DNA from: Reyranella massiliensis 521
GTDB lineage: Bacteria; Pseudomonadota; Alphaproteobacteria; Reyranellales; Reyranellaceae
Assembly (NCBI RefSeq): GCF_000312425.1
Contig: NZ_HE997181.1
Coordinates: forward strand, 195,002 to 259,001
Reading direction: 5' to 3'
DNA length: 64,000 bases
Part shown: positions 1 to 10,971 of the stretch, one piece after another
How positions within the stretch are numbered: position 1 is the first letter of the stretch
Layout: every line of letters starts with the position of its first letter
Notes under the pieces: generated by a model
Told to the model about the DNA's origin: nothing
Databases searched by the model: none
The model's input: only the letters and a program-made list of their open reading frames with translations
Translations under genes and position numbers: made by a program

Positions 1-747
1 GGGTTGAAGTGCCGCTTCGTGATCGAGGAGCGCGTGCCCGGCAGTTACAAGAAGGAAGCTGGCGGCAACAACTTCATGTTCGAACTGATGGGCGTCGAGG
101 CCATCACCGTGGTGCCCGGCGGTTCGGACATGGCGGCGGCGATGTCGAAGGTGGCGCAGGAAGTCGCCTCCCTCGGCCGCAAGGGCTACATCATCCCCGG
201 CGGCGGCTCCAACGCCATCGGTGGCCTGGGCTATGTCGCCTGCGTGCAGGAGATGCAGCAGCAGTGGCTCGACATGGGCCTGGCGCTCGACGCCGTGGTG
301 GTGGGCTCCGGCAGCTCGGGCACGCACGGCGGCATGGTGGCGGGCTTCTTCGGCAACAGCATCAAGATCCCGCTGATCGGCATCGGCGTCAGCCGCGATC
401 CGGCCGACCAGGAGCCGCTGGTTCACAAGGAAGCGCAGGCCGTGGCCGATCTTCTCGGCATCGGCAAGGTGCCGCGCGAGGCGGTGAAGAGCTTCGGTGG
501 CTACTGGCAGCCGAAATACTCGGTGCCCAATGCGAAGATGGTGGAAGCTGTCCAGATGCTGGCGCGCACCGAGGGCATCCTGCTCGACCCCGTCTATACC
601 GGGAAGATCATGGCGGGCCTGATCGGTCTGGCCCGCCAGGGTCACTTCAAGCCGAATGCCAAGGTGCTGTTCATGCACACCGGCGGCCTGCCCTCGCTCC
701 ATGTCTACGAGGACGTGGTGCTCGGGCGCACGGTGCTGAACGACTGA
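1..747 (+). CDS. D-cysteine desulfhydrase / ACC deaminase family PLP enzyme, 5'-truncated by window edge
   Basis: The open frame runs in from the left edge, so the N-terminal third, including the PLP-binding lysine motif, lies outside the window. What remains (about 248 residues) is the C-terminal two-thirds of a fold-type II PLP enzyme of the D-cysteine desulfhydrase/1-aminocyclopropane-1-carboxylate deaminase family: the glycine-rich IIPGGGSNAIGGLGY segment that holds the cofactor phosphate, the GSGSSGTHGG loop, and the C-terminal LDPVYTGK and FMHTGGLPSL blocks. Enzymes of this family release pyruvate and ammonia (plus sulfide from D-cysteine). A paralogue lies at 39957-40988. The nearby TctC gene points the other way, so the two genes converge. 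Substrate cannot be settled from sequence; DcyD is more likely than true ACC deaminase. Confidence 0.85.
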   Translation, partial: GLKCRFVIEERVPGSYKKEAGGNNFMFELMGVEAITVVPGGSDMAAAMSKVAQEVASLGRKGYIIPGGGSNAIGGLGYVACVQEMQQQWLDMGLALDAVVVGSGSSGTHGGMVAGFFGNSIKIPLIGIGVSRDPADQEPLVHKEAQAVADLLGIGKVPREAVKSFGGYWQPKYSVPNAKMVEAVQMLARTEGILLDPVYTGKIMAGLIGLARQGHFKPNAKVLFMHTGGLPSLHVYEDVVLGRTVLND

Positions 748-751
748 CCGG

Positions 752-1747
752 CTATTCGACCTTGGCGCCGGACGCCTTGATGATCGGCGCCAACTTCTTC
801 TCGTCGTTGGCGCGATAGGCGGCCGTATCCTGGGGGGACAGCCACATGTTGGTGGCGCCCTGCTGCTCGAACGCCTTCTTCACGGTCGGTGTATCGAGTG
901 CCTTCTTGGTGAGGGCCGAGAGTTTCTCGACCATCGCCGGCGGCAGGTTGGCCGGACCGCAGACGCCGCCCCAGGAGCTGATCTCGAAGCCAGGCAGGAA
1001 CTCGGCGATCGTCGGCTTGTCGGGCACGGCGGGGTGCCGCTCCTTGGACGTCACGGCGATGCCTTTTACCTTGCCACCCTTCATCAGGCCGAGCGGCCCG
1101 GGGATGTTGTCGAACATCATGTCGACCTGGCCCGCCAGAATGTCCTGATGGGCGGGCGCACTGCCCTTGTAGGGCACGTGCAGGATATTGACGCCGGCCA
1201 TCTGCTTGAACATCTCGCCGGTCAGATGCGGGCTGGTGCCGGCCCCTGAAGAGGCGAAGGAGTACTTGCCCGGATTGGCCTTGGCGAGTGCGATCAGCTC
1301 GGGAATGGTGTTCGCCGGGAAGTCGAGCCGCGTCATGAGGAAGTTCGGCACCGACCAGAGCATGGCGATGCCGGTGAAGTCCTTGGCCGCGTCGAACGGC
1401 AGCTTGGCGTAGAGCGTCGGCGAGATCGCGTGTGCGGCGATCGTGTAGAGCCCGATTGTGTAGCCGTCGGGCGCGGACTTGGCGATCACGTCGGCGCCGA
1501 TGTTGCCGCCGGAGCCGGCTCTGTTCTCGATGATGAACTGCTGGCCGGTCAGTTCCGAAAGCTGGGCACAGACGATACGCGAGAGCGTGTCGGTCGGCCC
1601 ACCTGGCGGGAAGACCACGATGTAACGAACCGGCTTGTTCGGCCAGTCATCGGCCGCCCGTGCGATGCCGGATGCGACCATGGGGGCGGCGAGCAGACCA
1701 CCCGACAGGGCGAGCGCGCGCCGGCGACGCAGAAACAACTTTGCCAT
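752..1747 (-). CDS. Bug/TctC family tripartite tricarboxylate transporter substrate-binding protein
   Basis: 331 residues, the usual size of TctC/Bug periplasmic binding proteins. The N-terminus is a signal peptide with a twin-arginine-like run (LRRRRALALSGGLLAAP) ending near GIARA. Family landmarks follow: the VVFPPGGPTDTLSR loop that contacts carboxylate ligands, ENRAGSGGNIGADVIAKSAPDGYTIG, and HVPYKGSAPAHQDILAGQVDMMFDN. No TctA or TctB membrane gene is adjacent. It sits downstream of the hutF-hutC operon on the same strand but 65 bp away, so it could be read from the hut transcript or from its own promoter. Ligand unknown. One of three TctC genes in the window. Confidence 0.9.
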   Translation of the reverse strand: MAKLFLRRRRALALSGGLLAAPMVASGIARAADDWPNKPVRYIVVFPPGGPTDTLSRIVCAQLSELTGQQFIIENRAGSGGNIGADVIAKSAPDGYTIGLYTIAAHAISPTLYAKLPFDAAKDFTGIAMLWSVPNFLMTRLDFPANTIPELIALAKANPGKYSFASSGAGTSPHLTGEMFKQMAGVNILHVPYKGSAPAHQDILAGQVDMMFDNIPGPLGLMKGGKVKGIAVTSKERHPAVPDKPTIAEFLPGFEISSWGGVCGPANLPPAMVEKLSALTKKALDTPTVKKAFEQQGATNMWLSPQDTAAYRANDEKKLAPIIKASGAKVE

Positions 1748-1812
1748 CTTGAATGAGCCTCCACTGCTTTATAGTTGAGGTCATCCTATATGAATCGGGC
1801 TCCGCCGGTAAA

Positions 1813-2550
1813 TTACCGCTGAGAGGGCGTGAAGTGAGCCACGAGCTGGTGGGCGTCGCCGGGATAGAGCAGGCGCACGTGCGTGATCGGCAGTTTGCCG
1901 CGCCAGGTTCGTCGCTCGACGACGAGGCAGGGCGTGCCTTGTGGAACCCCAAGCTGCAAAGCCTCGACGCGGCTCGCCGCGGTGGCGCGGATGCGGTGTT
2001 CGGCTTCGGTCCAAGGCACCGTGTCGAGCAGCCATCGGCCCGGCGAGATTTCCGCGAAGCTTTCCGCTTCGGCTTCCGGCACCGCCTTGAGATTGATCAG
2101 ACGCTCTTCCAGGCAGAAGACCTTGCGCCGCGCAAAGTGACGGCAGGAAATCTCCAAGAGGCGACCGGATATCTTGGCTCCCAGGAAGTCGCTGTCGCGG
2201 CGGTCGCTGCGTCGCGCAGTCCGGGAAATCATCTCGAAGCGATAGGGTTGGCCGAGCGCCAGCACCTCGGCCTTGATGTCGTGGATTTCCAGAACGGCTG
2301 CCTGCGAACTCGGCTGCCGCACGAACGTGCCGGCCTTGCGCCGCCGCTCGACGAGGCCGGCATTGGCGAGCTGGGTCAGCACTTTGGCGACCGTCATGCG
2401 CGAGCAGTCGTAGGCTGCCGCCAGCTCGTGCTCGGTGGCGATGCGGGCGCCCGGCGCCAAGGCACCGGACAGGATGCGGCCCTCGATGTCGCCGAGAATC
2501 CTCTGATGAAGCGACGCTGTCGTACCCGCCTTGTCGGACATCCGCGTCAT
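1813..2550 (-). CDS. hutC: Histidine utilization repressor, GntR/HutC family
   Basis: 245 residues. Residues 12-80 form a GntR winged helix-turn-helix (EHELAAAYDCSRMTVAKVLTQL), followed by a UTRA ligand domain of the HutC type (LEERLINLKAVPEAEAESF, then PCLVVERRTW and ITHVRLLYPG near the C-terminus). HutC proteins repress hut genes and are released by urocanate. The ATG at 2550 overlaps the hutF stop codon in an ATGA, so it is translationally coupled to hutF and autoregulated if the 3930-3947 inverted repeat is its operator. A second ATG nine bases downstream is possible. A second HutC homologue lies at 20307-21032. Confidence 0.93.
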   Translation of the reverse strand: MTRMSDKAGTTASLHQRILGDIEGRILSGALAPGARIATEHELAAAYDCSRMTVAKVLTQLANAGLVERRRKAGTFVRQPSSQAAVLEIHDIKAEVLALGQPYRFEMISRTARRSDRRDSDFLGAKISGRLLEISCRHFARRKVFCLEERLINLKAVPEAEAESFAEISPGRWLLDTVPWTEAEHRIRATAASRVEALQLGVPQGTPCLVVERRTWRGKLPITHVRLLYPGDAHQLVAHFTPSQR

Positions 2551-3926
2551 GCGTCCCGCAGCATGCGGGCAAGCGTCTGCCGATAGTGCCGGCCGATCTC
2601 CTCGCGCTGCACATGCCGGCCGCCAGCCACCAGCTTGCGGCCGGCGCGCCAGACACAATCCACGAGACTGTGACGACCGGCAAAGATCCAGGCGTCGAGC
2701 CATTGGTCGTGGCGTCGATGCACGAGGGCATTGTCGCCGGCTAGCAGGCTGACGAGATCGGCCGGTGCGCCGACGGCGATGCCGCTTGCTGCTCCAAGAG
2801 CCTGGCTGCCACCGGCGAGAGCGCCCTCGAACAGGCGGCGTCCGGTCGACGGTGCCGAGGCGCTGGCGAGCGCATTGCGCGAGCGCAGGACGAGCCGTTG
2901 CCCATACTCCAGAAGCCGTAACTCTTCGGCGGCGTCGATCAGGACGTTGGAATCCGAGCCGACGCCGAACCGGCCGCCTTTGTCGAGGAAGCGGCGGGCG
3001 GGAAAGATTCCATCGCCGAGATTGGCCTCCGTAATCGGGCAAAGTCCCGCCACGGCCCTGCGTGAGATCATGCCGTCGACTTCGTCGTCGGTGACATGCG
3101 TGGCGTGAACAAGACACCAGTGCTCGTCGACAGGCAGACGATCGAACAGCAGCTCGACCGGGCGCTTGCCGCTCCAGGCCAGGCAGTCCTCGACCTCCTT
3201 GGTCTGTTCGGCGATGTGGATGTGTACCGGACCGCCGGCCCCCAGCGGCAGGATCTCCGCGATCTCCTCCGGCGTGGCCGCCCGCAGACTATGCGGCGCG
3301 ATCCCGATGATGGCGTCCGGCAAGGAGGAAACGGCCCGCCGGCTGGCCTCGATCAGACGACCGTACTGATCGACGTCGTTGACGAACCGGCGCTGACCGG
3401 GCGCGGCAGGCTGTCCGCCGAAACCGGCATGGGCGTAGAAGACCGGGAGCAGGGTGAGCGCGATGCCTGTTGCCGCCGCGGCCGCGGCGACCCTCGACGC
3501 GAGTTCGGCGATATCGCTGTAGGGCGTGCCGCGGGTGTCGTGGTGGACGTAGTGAAACTCGCCGACGCGCGTAAACCCGCCTTCGAGCATCTCCAGGAAA
3601 GCCTGGGCCGCAATGGCCTCGACATCGTCGGGCTCCATTCGGTCGACGAAGCGGTACATCGCCTCGCGCCAGGTCCAGAAGCTGTCCTCGTTACTATCAA
3701 GGCGGGGGCCGCGTTGCTCGGTGAAACCCGCCATGCCGCGCTGGAAGGCATGACTGTGCAGGTTGGGCAGGCCGGGCAGGCCGATTTCATGGCGCTCGTC
3801 GCCCGACTCTGCCGGTGCGTTGCGTGTAATGGCCTCGACACGGCCGTCGGCCAGGGTGAGCCGCACATTGTCGGCCCAGCCCTCGGGCAACAGCAGCGAA
3901 TGGAACCACAGGCCGGTTCTGGACAT
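2547..3926 (-). CDS. hutF: Formimidoylglutamate deiminase
   Basis: 459 residues, matching the HutF family. It hydrolyses N-formimidoyl-L-glutamate to N-formyl-L-glutamate and ammonia in the five-step histidine route. It is an amidohydrolase-superfamily TIM barrel: metal ligands in [10 protein letters not shown] (residues 55-64), a conserved [10 protein letters not shown] block, [22 protein letters not shown] and GVGSDSNV near the end. The start at 3926 aligns the family's N-terminus ([20 protein letters not shown]); an in-frame ATG at 3944 is an alternative inside the operator. It overlaps hutC by four bases and diverges from hutI. Its product needs a HutG deformylase, which is not in the window. 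Confidence 0.95.
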   Translation of the reverse strand: MSRTGLWFHSLLLPEGWADNVRLTLADGRVEAITRNAPAESGDERHEIGLPGLPNLHSHAFQRGMAGFTEQRGPRLDSNEDSFWTWREAMYRFVDRMEPDDVEAIAAQAFLEMLEGGFTRVGEFHYVHHDTRGTPYSDIAELASRVAAAAAATGIALTLLPVFYAHAGFGGQPAAPGQRRFVNDVDQYGRLIEASRRAVSSLPDAIIGIAPHSLRAATPEEIAEILPLGAGGPVHIHIAEQTKEVEDCLAWSGKRPVELLFDRLPVDEHWCLVHATHVTDDEVDGMISRRAVAGLCPITEANLGDGIFPARRFLDKGGRFGVGSDSNVLIDAAEELRLLEYGQRLVLRSRNALASASAPSTGRRLFEGALAGGSQALGAASGIAVGAPADLVSLLAGDNALVHRRHDQWLDAWIFAGRHSLVDCVWRAGRKLVAGGRHVQREEIGRHYRQTLARMLRDA

Positions 3927-3929
3927 GTG

Positions 3930-3947
3930 ATTATGTATAGTCATAAT
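3930..3947. promoter_or_regulatory. Inverted-repeat operator (probable HutC site) in the hutF/hutI divergent gap
   Basis: ATTATG-N6-CATAAT, a perfect 6-bp inverted repeat around TATAGT, fills most of the 30 bp between the hutF start (3926) and the hutI start (3957). HutC-type GntR repressors bind short TGTATA-like palindromes. The arm CATAAT reads as a 5/6 match to a -10 element on both strands (3942-3947 rightward; 3935-3930 leftward), so repressor binding would cover both promoters. Its core TGTATAGTCA (3934-3943) recurs with one change upstream of the dioxygenase/ABC operon at 24498-24507. The sequence is seen; binding by HutC is inferred. Confidence 0.75.
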
Positions 3948-3956
3948 AATGGCACC

Positions 3957-5156
3957 ATGCAATGTGACCGGCTCTGGAAGAACGCCCGACTTGCCACCCT
4001 GGAAGGGGAAGGGCTCGGCCTCGTCGAGGGCGGGCTGATCGCCGCGCGCGAGGGCCGCATCGTCTATGCCGGGTCCGCCGCAGGGGCGCCGTCGTTCGAG
4101 GCTGCGGAAGCCGTCGATTGCGAAGGCCGCTGGATCACGCCGGGCCTGGTCGATTGCCACACGCACATCGTCTATGGCGGCAACCGCGCGCATGAATTCG
4201 AGTTGCGGTTGGCCGGCGCAAGCTACGAGGAGATCGCGCGTGCCGGCGGCGGCATCGTGTCGACGATGCGCGCCACCCGTCAGGCGAGCGAAGAGGATCT
4301 TGTCCGCAGTGCGCTGCCGCGGGTCGATGCTCTCCTGCGCGAGGGCGTGACCACTCTCGAAATCAAATCGGGCTATGGGCTGGATCTCGCCGCCGAGGAA
4401 AAATCGCTGCGTGCCGCCCGCCGCATCGGCGAACTGCGGCCAGTGGCGGTGACGACGACCTTTCTCGGCGCGCATGCGCTGCCGCCGGAAGCGAACGGCG
4501 ACAAGGATGCCTACATCGCCAAAGTCTGCGACGAGATGCTGCCAGCCGTAGCGCGGGCCGGTTTGGCCGATGCCGTCGACGGCTTCTGCGAAGGCATTGC
4601 TTTCACGCCGGAGCAGATCGGCCGCGTCTTCGAGGTGGCGAAGGCGCATGGCCTTCGCGTGAAACTGCACGCCGAACAGCTCTCCAATCTGGGCGGTGCA
4701 AAGCTTGCGGCACGCTACGGCGCTCTGTCGGCGGATCATCTGGAGCATGTGGACGAGGCGGGAGTCGAGGCTCTGGCGCAGGCCGGTACCGTCGCCGTGT
4801 TGCTGCCGGGCGCCTTCTACTTCGTGCGCGAATCCCACAAGCCGCCGGTCGAGCTGCTGCGCCGCCATGGCGTGAAGCTCGCCATCGCGTCGGACAGCAA
4901 CCCCGGCACCTCGCCGCTCACCTCGTTGCTGCTGGCGATGAACATGGCGGCGACCCTGTTCCGTCTCACCGTCGATGAGTGCCTGGCCGGCGTGACGCGC
5001 GAAGCGGCGCGGGCGCTGGGCCGCCTCGATACGGTCGGCACGCTGGAGCCGGGCAAGTGGTGCGATCTTGCGATCTGGGACATCGAGCGTCCCGCCGAGC
5101 TGGTTTACCGCATGGGCTTCAACCCGTTGCATGTGCGTGTCTGGAGGGGCCGATGA
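3957..5156 (+). CDS. hutI: Imidazolonepropionase
   Basis: 399 residues. HutI opens the imidazolone ring of 4-imidazolone-5-propanoate to give N-formimidoylglutamate. Amidohydrolase barrel with metal-binding HTHIVYGG (about residues 67-74), the substrate loop [37 protein letters not shown] and the C-terminal [10 protein letters not shown]. The start MQCDRLW aligns with the family; an in-frame ATG at 3933 would add eight residues and lie within the operator. A -10-like CATAAT ends ten bases before the ATG, so the mRNA may be nearly leaderless. The stop codon overlaps the hutH start in an ATGA. Confidence 0.96.
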   Translation: MQCDRLWKNARLATLEGEGLGLVEGGLIAAREGRIVYAGSAAGAPSFEAAEAVDCEGRWITPGLVDCHTHIVYGGNRAHEFELRLAGASYEEIARAGGGIVSTMRATRQASEEDLVRSALPRVDALLREGVTTLEIKSGYGLDLAAEEKSLRAARRIGELRPVAVTTTFLGAHALPPEANGDKDAYIAKVCDEMLPAVARAGLADAVDGFCEGIAFTPEQIGRVFEVAKAHGLRVKLHAEQLSNLGGAKLAARYGALSADHLEHVDEAGVEALAQAGTVAVLLPGAFYFVRESHKPPVELLRRHGVKLAIASDSNPGTSPLTSLLLAMNMAATLFRLTVDECLAGVTREAARALGRLDTVGTLEPGKWCDLAIWDIERPAELVYRMGFNPLHVRVWRGR

Positions 5157-6700
5157 AGCCAGTCGTCCTGTCGCCGGGTGAAGTCCCGCTCTCGGTCTGG
5201 CGCGATGTCTATCGTGGCGCCGATGTCTCGCTCGATCCTGCGGCCCTGCCGGCAGTCTCGAAGTCGGCGCAGGCGATCTCCGCCATCCTCGCCAAGGGCC
5301 AGCCGGTCTATGGCATCAACACGGGCTTCGGAAAGCTCGCCAGCGTACGCATCGAGACTGCCGATCTCGCGGCCCTGCAGCGCAATATCGTGCTCTCGCA
5401 TGCCGCAGGAATCGGCGAGCCGATGCCGGTTCCCGTGGCGCGACTCATGATGGCGCTGAAGCTCGCGAGCCTTGCACAGGGTGCTTCGGGTGTGCGTGGT
5501 GCCACGATCCGTATGCTTGAGCGATTGCTGGCCAAGGGATTGACGCCGGTCGTGCCCCGCCAGGGCTCGGTTGGCGCTTCCGGCGACTTGGCGCCGCTCG
5601 CCCATATGAGCGCGGCTATGATCGGTGTCGGCTCCTTCTTCGTCGGCGATAAGGTCGTGCCGGCTGCCGAAGCGCTTTCCGACGCGGGCCTTGCCCCCTT
5701 GCAACTCGGTCCGAAAGAGGGGCTGGCCCTGCTGAACGGCACGCAGTTCTCGACGGCCTATGCACTGGCCGGCCTCTTCGAGGCGGAAAATCTGTTTGCC
5801 GCCGCGCTGGTGACGGGGGCTCTGTCTACCGACGCCGCGCGAGGCTCCGATGCGCCGTTCGATGCGCGCATCCATCGCCTGCGCCGTCACAGGGGCCAGA
5901 TCGACGCCGCCGAAGCATTGCGCCGTCTCATGTCCGGCTCGGCCATTCGTGCCTCGCATCTCGTGGGCGACGAGCGCATTCAGGATCCTTACTGCCTGCG
6001 CTGCCAGCCGCAGGTCATGGGCGCCGTGCTCGATCTGCTTGGACAGGCTGCGGCGACGCTCGAAACCGAGGCCAACGGCGTCACCGACAATCCGCTGATC
6101 TTCGCCGACACGATGGAAGCGCTGTCGGGTGGCAACTTCCACGCCGAGCCCGTGGCGTTTGCAGCCGACATCATCGCCATGGCGATCTGCGAGATCGGCT
6201 CGCTGGCCGAACGCCGCATTGCCATGCTGGTCGACCCGGCGCTGTCGGGCCTGCCGGCGTTCCTGACGCCGCGGCCTGGCCTCAACTCGGGCTTCATGAT
6301 CCCGCAGGTCACGGCGGCGGCACTCACCTCGGAGAACAAGCAGCGCGCCTATCCCGCCAGCGTCGATTCCATCCCGACTTCCGCCAACCAGGAGGACCAT
6401 GTCTCGATGGCCGCGCACGGTGCGCGCCGCCTGCTCGATATGGCAGAGAATGGTTGCGCCATTGTCGGTATCGAGCTTCTGGCTGCAGCACAAGGCTGCG
6501 ACTTCCATCGTCCGTTGGCGTCGAGCCCGCCGCTCGAAGCGGTGCGGACCCTGCTGCGCCGCGACGTGCCGCATCTCGAGGACGACCGCCATTTCCATCC
6601 CGACCTGGAGAAAGCCAAGGCGCTGGTCGCCGGAGGCGCCGTGGTCAAAGCCGTCGGTGACGGCTTCCTGCCAGTATTGAATCGAAAGGGAACAGCATGA
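5153..6700 (+). CDS. hutH: Histidine ammonia-lyase
   Basis: 515 residues, normal for HutH. It deaminates L-histidine to trans-urocanate, the committed step. The autocatalytic MIO cofactor arises from Ala-Ser-Gly in [14 protein letters not shown] (around residue 141). Other family blocks: [11 protein letters not shown] near residue 46, [13 protein letters not shown], and the [16 protein letters not shown] and [14 protein letters not shown] segments of the active site. Coupled by 4-nt overlaps to hutI upstream and hutU downstream, so the three genes form one translationally linked operon. An aromatic ammonia-lyase with another substrate is unlikely in this setting. Confidence 0.97.
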   Translation: MKPVVLSPGEVPLSVWRDVYRGADVSLDPAALPAVSKSAQAISAILAKGQPVYGINTGFGKLASVRIETADLAALQRNIVLSHAAGIGEPMPVPVARLMMALKLASLAQGASGVRGATIRMLERLLAKGLTPVVPRQGSVGASGDLAPLAHMSAAMIGVGSFFVGDKVVPAAEALSDAGLAPLQLGPKEGLALLNGTQFSTAYALAGLFEAENLFAAALVTGALSTDAARGSDAPFDARIHRLRRHRGQIDAAEALRRLMSGSAIRASHLVGDERIQDPYCLRCQPQVMGAVLDLLGQAAATLETEANGVTDNPLIFADTMEALSGGNFHAEPVAFAADIIAMAICEIGSLAERRIAMLVDPALSGLPAFLTPRPGLNSGFMIPQVTAAALTSENKQRAYPASVDSIPTSANQEDHVSMAAHGARRLLDMAENGCAIVGIELLAAAQGCDFHRPLASSPPLEAVRTLLRRDVPHLEDDRHFHPDLEKAKALVAGGAVVKAVGDGFLPVLNRKGTA

Positions 6701-8358
6701 CCCGCATCGATAACGCCCGCGTCGTCCGCGCGCCGCGCGGCACCGAGATTTCGGCCAAGAGTTGGCTGACCGAAGCGCCGCTGCGCATGTTGATGAACAA
6801 CCTCGATCCCGACGTGGCCGAGAAGCCCGGCGAACTGGTCGTCTATGGCGGCATCGGCAGGGCGGCGCGCGACTGGGGCAGCTTCGACCGCATCGTCGAG
6901 TCGCTGCGCAAGTTGAACGCCGACGAGACGTTGCTCGTGCAGTCCGGCAAGCCGGTCGGCGTGTTCCGCACGCACGCCGATGCGCCGCGCGTGCTGATCG
7001 CCAACTCCAACCTCGTGCCGCGCTGGGCGACTTGGGAGCATTTCAACGAGCTCGATCGCAAGGGCCTGATGATGTACGGCCAGATGACGGCCGGCTCCTG
7101 GATCTATATCGGCAGCCAGGGCATCGTTCAGGGCACCTACGAAACATTCGTCGAGATGGCGCGCCAGCACTACAACGGCAGCCTTGCCGGCCGCTGGATC
7201 CTGACCGCAGGCCTGGGCGGCATGGGCGGCGCGCAAACGCTGGCGGCCACCATGGCCGGCGCCTCCTGCCTGGCCGTCGAATGCCGGCCGAGCAGCATCG
7301 AGTTCCGCCTGCGCACCGGCTATGTCGACGTGCAGGCCAAGGATCTCGACGATGCACTGGCGATCATCGCGAAGGCGACGGCGGAGAAGAAAGCGGTCTC
7401 CGTCGCGCTCCTCGGCAATGCCGCCGAGGTACTGCCCGAGCTGCTGCGTCGCGGCGTGCGCCCGGATTGCCTGACCGACCAGACGTCCGCACACGATCCG
7501 GTCAACGGCTACCTGCCCAAGGGCTGGACGCTTGCCGAATGGGAAGCCAAGCGCGCCAGCGATCCCGCCGCCGTCACCAAGGCGGCTAAGCAGTCGATGG
7601 CTGGCCATGTGCGCGCGATGCTGGAGTTCCACAAGCTCGGCGTGCCGACGGTCGACTACGGCAACAACATCCGCCAGATGGCGCTGGAAGAGGGTGTGGC
7701 CGACGCCTTCAGCTTTCCGGGTTTCGTGCCGGCCTATATCCGCCCGTTGTTCTGCCGCGGCATCGGCCCGTTCCGCTGGGCCGCGCTCTCGGGCGATCCC
7801 GAGGACATCTTCAAGACCGACGCCAAGGTCAAGGAACTGCTTCCCGACAACAAGCATCTCCACACCTGGCTCGACATGGCCAAGACGCGCATCAAGTTCC
7901 AGGGCCTGCCGGCGCGTATCTGCTGGGTGGGATTGGGCGATCGCCATCGGCTCGGTCTCGCCTTCAACGAGATGGTGGCCAAGGGTGAACTGAAGGCGCC
8001 GATCGTGATCGGCCGCGACCACCTCGATTCAGGCTCGGTCGCCAGCCCCAATCGCGAGACCGAAAGCATGCGCGACGGCACCGATGCGGTGTCGGACTGG
8101 CCGCTGCTGAACGCGCTGCTCAACTGCGCCTCGGGCGCAACCTGGGTGTCGCTGCACCATGGCGGCGGCGTCGGCATGGGCTTCTCCCAGCATGCCGGCA
8201 TGGTGATCGTGTGCGACGGCACGCCGGAGGCGGCCAAGCGCCTGGAGCGCGTTCTGTGGAACGACCCGGCCACCGGCGTGATGCGTCACGCCGATGCGGG
8301 TTACGAGGACGCGATCGCCTGCGCCCGCGAGAAGGGACTCAATCTGCCGAGCCTCTAG
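6697..8358 (+). CDS. hutU: Urocanate hydratase
   Basis: 553 residues, close to the usual 555-560. Urocanase adds water to urocanate, giving 4-imidazolone-5-propanoate, with tightly bound NAD as electrophile. The NAD loop [12 protein letters not shown] is near residue 170, and [42 protein letters not shown] and [17 protein letters not shown] are all present. Last gene of the rightward hut operon. Its TAG stop overlaps the stop of the convergent fpr gene within CTAG, leaving no room for a terminator between them. Confidence 0.97.
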   Translation: MTRIDNARVVRAPRGTEISAKSWLTEAPLRMLMNNLDPDVAEKPGELVVYGGIGRAARDWGSFDRIVESLRKLNADETLLVQSGKPVGVFRTHADAPRVLIANSNLVPRWATWEHFNELDRKGLMMYGQMTAGSWIYIGSQGIVQGTYETFVEMARQHYNGSLAGRWILTAGLGGMGGAQTLAATMAGASCLAVECRPSSIEFRLRTGYVDVQAKDLDDALAIIAKATAEKKAVSVALLGNAAEVLPELLRRGVRPDCLTDQTSAHDPVNGYLPKGWTLAEWEAKRASDPAAVTKAAKQSMAGHVRAMLEFHKLGVPTVDYGNNIRQMALEEGVADAFSFPGFVPAYIRPLFCRGIGPFRWAALSGDPEDIFKTDAKVKELLPDNKHLHTWLDMAKTRIKFQGLPARICWVGLGDRHRLGLAFNEMVAKGELKAPIVIGRDHLDSGSVASPNRETESMRDGTDAVSDWPLLNALLNCASGATWVSLHHGGGVGMGFSQHAGMVIVCDGTPEAAKRLERVLWNDPATGVMRHADAGYEDAIACAREKGLNLPSL

Positions 8359-9128
8359 CGCTCGGCGAAGGCCTTCTCGACGACGAAGTCGCCGGCCTCG
8401 CCGTGATTGCCCTCGACGAAGTGCTGGTCGAGCAGCAGTTGCTTGGTGTCGGCAAGCAGAGCCGGGCTGCCGCAGATCATGACGCGGTCGTGCGCCGGAT
8501 CCAGCGTCGGCAGCGCGATCTCGCTGAACAGCTTGCCCGAGGTGATCAGGTCGGTGATGCGGCCGCGGTTGCGGAACGGATCCCGCGTCACCGTCGGGAA
8601 ATAGATGAGCTGGTTCCGCACCATCTCGCCGATCAGGTCGTCCTTGGGCAGGCGTTCGGTGATCAGCTCGCCGTAGGCGAGCTCGGCGACGCGGCGGCAG
8701 CCGTGCAGCAGCACGACCTTCTCGAAGCGTTCGTAGGTCGCGGGATCCTTGATGACGCTCAGGAACGGCGCCAGGCCGGTGCCGGTGCCGATCAGGTAGA
8801 GATTGCGGCCGTCCTTGAGGTTGTCGATCACCAGCGTGCCGGTGGCCTTGCGGCCGACGATGACATTGTCGCCGGTCCTGAGGTGCTGCAGGCGCGAGGT
8901 GAGGGGGCCGTCCGCCACCTTGATCGAGAAGAATTCGAGATTCTCCTCGTAGTTGGCGCTGGCGACGCTGTAGGCACGCAGCAGCGGCTTCTCGCCGAGC
9001 GCGAGGCCCATCATGGTGAACTCGCCATTGCGGAACCTGAACGAAGGGTCACGCGTGGTCGTGAAGCTGAACAGCGTGTCGGTCCAGTGATGAACGTCGA
9101 GCACCCGTTCCTGGGTGAAGTTGGCCAT
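8355..9128 (-). CDS. fpr: Ferredoxin--NADP reductase
   Basis: 257 residues, the bacterial subclass I Fpr size. Transfers electrons between NADPH and ferredoxin or flavodoxin. The FAD domain has the [12 protein letters not shown] motif (Arg-x-Tyr-Ser) near residue 51, followed by the NADP domain with [13 protein letters not shown] and [10 protein letters not shown]; the C-terminus ends VVEKAFAER, where a terminal aromatic-containing extension is usual. Convergent with hutU; the MarR gene upstream on the same strand is 40 bp away. Confidence 0.93.
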   Translation of the reverse strand: MANFTQERVLDVHHWTDTLFSFTTTRDPSFRFRNGEFTMMGLALGEKPLLRAYSVASANYEENLEFFSIKVADGPLTSRLQHLRTGDNVIVGRKATGTLVIDNLKDGRNLYLIGTGTGLAPFLSVIKDPATYERFEKVVLLHGCRRVAELAYGELITERLPKDDLIGEMVRNQLIYFPTVTRDPFRNRGRITDLITSGKLFSEIALPTLDPAHDRVMICGSPALLADTKQLLLDQHFVEGNHGEAGDFVVEKAFAER

Positions 9129-9168
9129 AATCGTTCGTACACAAACGACGTGGCTGCATCAAGGCGGC

Positions 9169-9600
9169 TTATCTCAACTTGAAAAGTAGGGATTTCAGGG
9201 TTTCCCGCTCGGCCGGGGTGAGCGGCGCCAGCGTGTCCTCGGTGGCCTGGAAGGCGCCAGAAACCGCCTGGTCGACCTTGGCCTGTCCCGCCGGCGTCAG
9301 CGCGACCAGCAGCCGGCGGCCATCGTCCGGGTCGGCGCTGGTCTTGGTCAATCCGCGCGCGGAAAGCCGGTCGATCACGCCCTTGATCGTGGCCACGTCC
9401 ATGGCCGTCCGTCGGCCAAGCTGATTCTGCGAGCAGGTGCCGACTTCGGCAAGCTTGGAGAGCGCCGCCCATTGCGTCGGCGTGAGATCGCCGTCCATCA
9501 GCCCGTCGAAGATGGCGACATGACGCTGCACGACCTGGCGCAGAATGAAACCGATCTGCTCGTCCAGAACGTAGCGGCGGCGTGACGCTCGGCGGCTCAT
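9169..9600 (-). CDS. MarR family transcriptional regulator
   Basis: 143 residues forming one winged-helix MarR domain: LTPTQWAALSKLAEVGTCSQ, recognition helix MDVATIKGVIDRLSARGL, and the wing SADPDDGRRLLVALTPAG. The ATG at 9600 is preceded by GGAG at good spacing. It is divergent from the bkd operon (about 120 bp apart) and upstream of fpr, so either could be its target. MarR proteins usually respond to phenolic or lipophilic acids; the ligand here is unknown. Confidence 0.88.
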   Translation of the reverse strand: MSRRASRRRYVLDEQIGFILRQVVQRHVAIFDGLMDGDLTPTQWAALSKLAEVGTCSQNQLGRRTAMDVATIKGVIDRLSARGLTKTSADPDDGRRLLVALTPAGQAKVDQAVSGAFQATEDTLAPLTPAERETLKSLLFKLR

Positions 9601-9693
9601 GGAAATATTCTCCAACACAGGGGCCGGCAGCAATATGACGACCGAACCCGGCCGTGTGAAAGCAAGAACAGATCGGCGTGCGGACCTGTATGA

Positions 9694-10968
<1,275 letters not shown>

Positions 10969-10971
10969 ACC

